A DNA stretch of 32,565 bases. Source: Zoopage sp. CT-All (lineage: Eukaryota > Zoopagomycota > Zoopagomycetes > Zoopagales > Zoopagaceae). A program made the translations under genes and the position numbers. Position 1 is the first letter of the stretch, and the number at the start of each line of letters is the position of its first letter. This document shows positions 28,302 to 32,565 of this stretch, piece after piece. Location: contig QZWS01000058.1 in assembly GCA_004114245.1 (NCBI GenBank), positions 1 through 32,565 of the forward strand, given 5' to 3'. The notes beneath the pieces were generated by a model that was given only the letters and a program-made list of their open reading frames with translations, made no database searches and was not told where the DNA came from.

Positions 28302-29393
28302 ATGGTGCACAGCCCATTGCAACGCGCCATCGTGACGCGGTCCATTCGATCACAGCTGCCCCGCCCGACCCGCTGCTTCGCATCCGTCCCAACCGCTCAA
28401 AATACCGCAGCCACTGCCCCCGGTCAACGCACCTGCTATGTCTCTACCGCAACCTGCCCCTTTACAAACCTTGCCATTGAGGAGCACCTCTTCCGCGACA
28501 CACACCCGCCCTCCTCTCACGCCCTGTTCCTCTACCGAAACTCGGATTCTATTGTGATTGGGCGGAATCAGAACCCATGGACAGAATGCAATGTCCGCGG
28601 AATGCTCCGCCCTCCTTCCGCCGCCCAAGTACAATTCGTACGACGCCAGAGTGGTGGCGGCGCAGTCTTGCATGATCTCGGCAACGCAAACTACTCCCTC
28701 ATCACGCCCCGAGACCAATTCGAAAGATCTGCGGGAACCAGCCTCTTGGTCCGCACGCTACGAAATCACTTTGGCGCTTCCACTGCTCATGTCACCAGCC
28801 GGAATGATGTTGCAGTTGGTGGCGAGGACGGTGGCGAAGACGAACTCAAAGTGTCCGGTTCGGCGTATAAAATGACCTCGCGGAGGGCCTATCATCACGG
28901 CACGCTCCTCCTTGCTTCTGACATTCAACGGCTCGCGCCACTTCTCCGCACTCCCTACTCCATGGCGGAGAGCGGGTGGGTGAGCAAGGGTGTGGCCAGT
29001 GTCCCCTCGCCCGTCACCACACTCCTCCACCACCTCCATGCAGATACCATCCATAGCAGTGCCACCCCAGAAGTGCAGGAATCGATGTGGTGGGTGTTTG
29101 TCCACGCAATCGCGTCCGAATATCTCGCTGCTCCATCCCCCACTCTCACGTTCATTCATAGCGAGGAAGCTGAGGCGAATCCAAAGATTGTGGAGTATCG
29201 TCGCGCGCTGCAAGACTGGGATTGGGCATGGGGCCAAACGCCAGAGTTTCGCCACAATTATACCATGGCCGGCGGCAACACGATGCAGATATGCGTCAAA
29301 TCGGGAATCATCGTCGACGTCGTGCCCACCACCACCACCACCACGTCCCTGAAGGGCCGGCGATACAATGAATGGGTGCTGGAGACGGCATAA
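28302..29393 (+). CDS. Lipoate-protein ligase (LplA/LIPT1/Aim22-type), mitochondrial
   Basis: The product is 363 residues from one exon. It belongs to the family that attaches or transfers lipoate to mitochondrial E2 and H proteins. Its first 40 residues are rich in Arg, Ser and Thr (MVHSPLQRAIVTRSIRSQL), as in a mitochondrial presequence. Core motifs are NLAIEEHLF, IVIGRNQNPW, VRRQSGGGAVLHDLGN (the RRxSGGG lipoate-AMP loop) and KVSGSAYKMTSRRAYHHGTLL (the lysine of the ligase motif). The C-terminal half (about 270-360) has the small accessory domain ending in GRRYNEWVLETA. A His- and Thr-rich run from a CAC/ACC repeat lies near residue 345. Ligase versus octanoyl/lipoyl transferase activity cannot be decided from motifs. 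The gene converges on DEF1, with 72 bp between stops. Confidence 0.9.
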   Translation: MVHSPLQRAIVTRSIRSQLPRPTRCFASVPTAQNTAATAPGQRTCYVSTATCPFTNLAIEEHLFRDTHPPSSHALFLYRNSDSIVIGRNQNPWTECNVRGMLRPPSAAQVQFVRRQSGGGAVLHDLGNANYSLITPRDQFERSAGTSLLVRTLRNHFGASTAHVTSRNDVAVGGEDGGEDELKVSGSAYKMTSRRAYHHGTLLLASDIQRLAPLLRTPYSMAESGWVSKGVASVPSPVTTLLHHLHADTIHSSATPEVQESMWWVFVHAIASEYLAAPSPTLTFIHSEEAEANPKIVEYRRALQDWDWAWGQTPEFRHNYTMAGGNTMQICVKSGIIVDVVPTTTTTTSLKGRRYNEWVLETA

Positions 29394-29465
29394 TATCGCC
29401 TTTAAAAATACATCTTCACATTCAGTGCAAACACTCGAACTTAGCGACCATGCCATGCATCACCT

Positions 29466-31919
29466 CTACCCTTGCCAGTACGAGCTCTGGGTGGTGCGAC
29501 CAGCACCATAGCTGCCTGAATTGGCGCCCGCCATCCCTCCGCCATACCCACCTTGATGGTACCCGCTGGCACCATAGCTCTGGCCAGCGCCCGGTTGGGT
29601 CTGACCAGCTCCCTGCTGCGTTTGTCCCCCGGTACCAGCCTGTACGGACGCAACACCTTGCTGCCCACCGGTGCCGGCTTGGCCCTGCTGCGTGCCGCCT
29701 GTCTGACCCGCCTGCCCGGCGCCAGGACCTGTCTGTCCACCAACCACCTGAACATACGCAGTCGACCCGCTGCCAATGCTGTGCTGCTGCTGCTGCTGAT
29801 GGTGTGACGCATACTGCTGCTGCTCTCGAGCTGCTGTCGAGTAGCCACTCATCTGTGCCCCGTATCGATAGTCCTGCATCGCCGCAGACTGCGACGCTGC
29901 AGTCATGCCACCGAACCCGCCAGCACCCATGCCTGTTGAGCCAAGGTTGTTGAGATCATCGTATGGTCCGCTCGCGTACTGGTGCATGCCCTGTGGGATA
30001 CTGCTGCCATAGCCTTTGGCGTTGCTCGAGTAGGCCGAATTGTAGGCAGTGCCGGTGGACATGGTCGGGGAAACAACACCTGGTTTGGCACCGTAGCTCT
30101 GCGCCGCACCATAGTGTCCAGTGCCGGTAGGATACCCGCTTGATGCGCCAGGGAATTGCGGATAGTAGTACGACTGGTAGTAGTTAGAATGGGTAGCGGG
30201 CGATATGCCGTAGCCGGTAGGCTGCTGTGACGTCTGGGGCTGCTGTTGCCCAGTGGTGGACACTGTGGCGTTGACATTGGATGCAGGGGTCGGAATGTGC
30301 TGCGTATTTTGGGCACCCACCGTCTTGGCCGGCGACTGCTGCTGTCCATAGGCAACACCGCTCATGCTTGGGTCATAAAAGCCGCGATCGGCACTATAGA
30401 AGCCCGAAGCACCGGCACTATAATCGGGCATCCCGTAGCCAGCGGCAGACGATGCACCGTATCCGCCGGCAAGACCAGCACCGTAGTGAGCCTGGTGCTG
30501 ATTGTGGTAGTGCTGCATGGCGGGATGAGCATGGGGGTGTGCAGAGGGATGATGCTGCTGCTGTTGGTGATGAAGGTGTGCAGACGGGTGGGCGGCATAG
30601 TAGGGATCGTTGGGTATGCCCTGCTGGGGAACTTGGCCGTACGGAGGAACGGCGGACGAGACAGCCGGGTCCGCGCCAAACGAGGACATGCCGAGAGAGC
30701 CGAACTGCATGCTGAGTCGCTCCAGCGGATTGCCACTGGGTAGAACAACGCCGGCAGCAGGACCAGGGGCTCGTGACTGCGCTGTCGGGACGGATGCGGA
30801 CGCAATTTCCGAAGCCTTTGCTGAGTGTGCCATCGCAGGTGTCTCTGCGGGCTTGGCCGGTGCAGCAACAGGAGGCTGTCGCTCAACGGGAGATGCCTTT
30901 TCAGCTACAACGACGGACTCTCGCACTACATTGGTCGAGGTGGCAGTGATAGTCGTAATCGATTCGGTATTCTCCTGAACAGCTGATTCCACAACGGTCT
31001 CACTCCTCGTAGATTCGATTATGGTTGTCAGTGGACTATGTTCTGCGGGCGGAGATGGAATGGCCGCAACGCCCGGTTCCTTCGGTACGGAAGCTGGTTC
31101 GACCGGCGGCATATCTGGTTTGCCAGTGGTCGCTGGCGCAGTTCGAGGGGAAACCCTCTGCCTGGGAGATGCGGGCGTGGGTGCCTCCACGGGCGCAGGT
31201 GGTTTGACGATCTGCGCCCAAGAAATCTTTGCAGTTGGCCGGGAAGCAGCTGCGGCTGACGGACTGGCATTTGCGTTTGGAGCTGAGGATGGATTGGGAG
31301 GAAGGGAGGCCACATCGCCGGCGGCACCGTTTGCGGACGGTGCCGACATCCATTCGGACGATCCACCACCAGCTGCAGCAGCGGCTGCCCCCGACACCAC
31401 ATGTCCGGAACTGACTGGGGCGTGATTCGTTCGCGAGGCCGTGGTTGAAGACATGCTCTGGTGCCGCTGATAGCCAGCTGCTGCGCCTCCTCGTTGCTGG
31501 TGCGGAAAAACGCCGCTGCCAGCCGGCGTCCGCGTCGACTGCGGTCTCACAGACGACGCCGCTGTTTGATGATTGTATCCGCTGCTGCTCTGTCCGCGCT
31601 GATGCGGCAGATGCTCCCCGCCGCCGCCGCCGCCGCCGCTTGCCCCTTGCTGGCTATTCTCGGCGCGTCTGGCCTTGCGCGTCTTGACTTCACCCCACTG
31701 CACTGCTACCCCATCGGAGATGCGCTCGACGGCAGTGAGAATATCTCCGTCTGTGTCTTTGAGCACGTAGAGCAGGTCGTGTTCGGACCACTGCGGGAAC
31801 ATGTCGCGAAGTCGCGGTAGGTGGCGACCGAATGCGCGGCGCAGGGCTCGCAGGTCGTCTGTGTCGCCGCCGGGGGCGGCGGCAGCGGATGTGTTTGTGG
31901 CGCGTGCGGATGAGGACAT
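29466..31919 (-). CDS. DEF1: Def1-like CUE-domain protein with Gln-rich tail
   Basis: The product is 817 residues from one exon. Def1 promotes ubiquitin-dependent degradation of stalled RNA polymerase II and switches polymerases at DNA damage. Its animal relatives are UBAP2/UBAP2L. The ATG at 31919 is the first one in frame; the open frame continues upstream without a Met codon. Residues about 33-72 form the CUE domain of Def1 type (LRDMFPQWSEHDLLYVLK, then TDGDILTAVERISDG, then VQWGEVKTRKAR). A short conserved-looking KISWAQIVKP motif follows near residue 230. The rest is low complexity: Ala/Pro/Ser/Thr in the middle, then His/Gln/Tyr/Gly-rich repeats (HHQQQQHHPSAHPHAH, YGAS, QTGGTQQG), as in the prion-like tail of yeast Def1. 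No intron is seen. Confidence 0.85.
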   Translation of the reverse strand: MSSSARATNTSAAAAPGGDTDDLRALRRAFGRHLPRLRDMFPQWSEHDLLYVLKDTDGDILTAVERISDGVAVQWGEVKTRKARRAENSQQGASGGGGGGGEHLPHQRGQSSSGYNHQTAASSVRPQSTRTPAGSGVFPHQQRGGAAAGYQRHQSMSSTTASRTNHAPVSSGHVVSGAAAAAAGGGSSEWMSAPSANGAAGDVASLPPNPSSAPNANASPSAAAASRPTAKISWAQIVKPPAPVEAPTPASPRQRVSPRTAPATTGKPDMPPVEPASVPKEPGVAAIPSPPAEHSPLTTIIESTRSETVVESAVQENTESITTITATSTNVVRESVVVAEKASPVERQPPVAAPAKPAETPAMAHSAKASEIASASVPTAQSRAPGPAAGVVLPSGNPLERLSMQFGSLGMSSFGADPAVSSAVPPYGQVPQQGIPNDPYYAAHPSAHLHHQQQQHHPSAHPHAHPAMQHYHNQHQAHYGAGLAGGYGASSAAGYGMPDYSAGASGFYSADRGFYDPSMSGVAYGQQQSPAKTVGAQNTQHIPTPASNVNATVSTTGQQQPQTSQQPTGYGISPATHSNYYQSYYYPQFPGASSGYPTGTGHYGAAQSYGAKPGVVSPTMSTGTAYNSAYSSNAKGYGSSIPQGMHQYASGPYDDLNNLGSTGMGAGGFGGMTAASQSAAMQDYRYGAQMSGYSTAAREQQQYASHHQQQQQHSIGSGSTAYVQVVGGQTGPGAGQAGQTGGTQQGQAGTGGQQGVASVQAGTGGQTQQGAGQTQPGAGQSYGASGYHQGGYGGGMAGANSGSYGAGRTTQSSYWQG

Positions 31920-32565
31920 TGGAGGCGGCGGCGTGTGGCAGGTCGCGGGATGCGGGATGCTCGGTGTGGTGAAGCAGAAGAGCAATACTTCAGCATTAGT
32001 AGTTTGCGCAAATTTCAAAACTTTTTCTGCAATTTTGATTAGGAATATCTGTTGTCAACGGTGTTGGAGCGTCTTCAGGGTGTTCAGATTCAGCTGTAGT
32101 GTATGTACATAGTCTGCAGTGCCCACGGGAAATGGATTTGCATTGCTCTTTAGGAATGCTTATTGCATACTAGACTTGTAGCAATATGGTTAGCAGGATT
32201 GATGAATGTCAATACATTTCCACTACAACACAGGGAAAGGGACTTTTCCTAATCTGAACACAGCAGCTTCCACTAAGGAGTCTGTGGTAGGCAAAGCAGT
32301 GGCTATTGCTGTGTGATTTCTCCAAGCCAATATCCTACCATCCACGTGGTAGCATGGAGTGTGACTGCACTATATTGCACTGCACTGCATTATATTGCGT
32401 CATATTGCATCATACTACGTCACACTGCATCACACTACGTCACACTGCACTGCATCACACTGCCATCTAGCCTCATGCTGGTGAACGCAATCGGCCGTCG
32501 CAGTCCGTGTTGCCCATCCGACACCGTCAACACTTGCCTCCGACTGATCAGTCCGCCATCATGCA
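31920..32565. other. Intergenic region upstream of DEF1
   Basis: This 646-bp stretch carries the DEF1 promoter. From about 32100 to 32340 it becomes CpG-poor, AT-rich DNA without open frames, similar in texture to the stretch at 23610-23860. It then holds a short-period repeat listed separately. The last 100 bases are GC-richer and may belong to the next gene, but no frame can be supported. Confidence 0.45.
32366..32462. repeat. 10-bp periodic repeat array
   Basis: About nine to ten degenerate units of 10 bp follow one another, of the types cacactgcat, cacactacgt, catattgcat and tatattgcgt. Later units are better conserved than earlier ones. The 10-bp period is close to one DNA helical turn. 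The array looks like a minisatellite that has drifted by point changes. Confidence 0.75.

Noticed and set aside
29500-32018. Long antisense open frames across DEF1 and other GC-rich genes
   Set aside because: They follow from the repetitive codon use of the real gene, have no recognisable start context or domain, and lie wholly within better supported genes.

Overview
The window looks like nuclear DNA of a fungus, most likely a non-Dikarya (early-diverging, 'zygomycete'-type) lineage. The reasons are a Def1 gene, a Ser-rich wall-type protein with a CBM19-like chitin-binding module, ER-lumenal proteins ending in HDEL and KDEL, a Dnmt2/CFTKG methyltransferase, and very short introns (mostly 43-57 nt). 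The phylum placement is inference. Genes are tightly packed on both strands, often only 21-112 bp apart.

Left part (1-11.4 kb): copy 1 of a family of secreted proteins (minus strand), a six-exon TEL1/ATM checkpoint kinase (plus), and an unrecognised protein with a possible nuclease-like core (plus). Middle (11.8-17.6 kb): two ER-lumenal proteins that share a C-terminal module and end in HDEL and KDEL. Between them lies copy 2 of the secreted family, now a pseudogene carrying a 129-bp solo-LTR-like insertion. The translation initiation factor eIF2 gamma follows.

Right part (17.6-32.6 kb): a RING protein with two GRF-like Cys motifs, a CBM19-like secreted protein, a mitochondrial-type EF-P, a small roadblock/LAMTOR4-like protein, a two-domain secreted protein, copy 3 of the secreted family (intact), a 12-exon Dnmt2 with an 8-nt exon, a TatD-family hydrolase, a mitochondrial lipoate-protein ligase, and DEF1. 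These are mostly unrelated housekeeping genes, arranged as convergent and divergent pairs.

The most unusual signals are: three or four GC-AG introns among 23 that I could place; an 8-nt exon in Dnmt2; loss of CpG in the secreted-family pseudogene and in the flank of copy 3, which suggests cytosine methylation; and the undescribed-looking pair of ER-retained acidic proteins, one with a MANF-like SAP/CXXC segment. All exon boundaries were worked out by eye from reading frame, splice signals and conserved family motifs.
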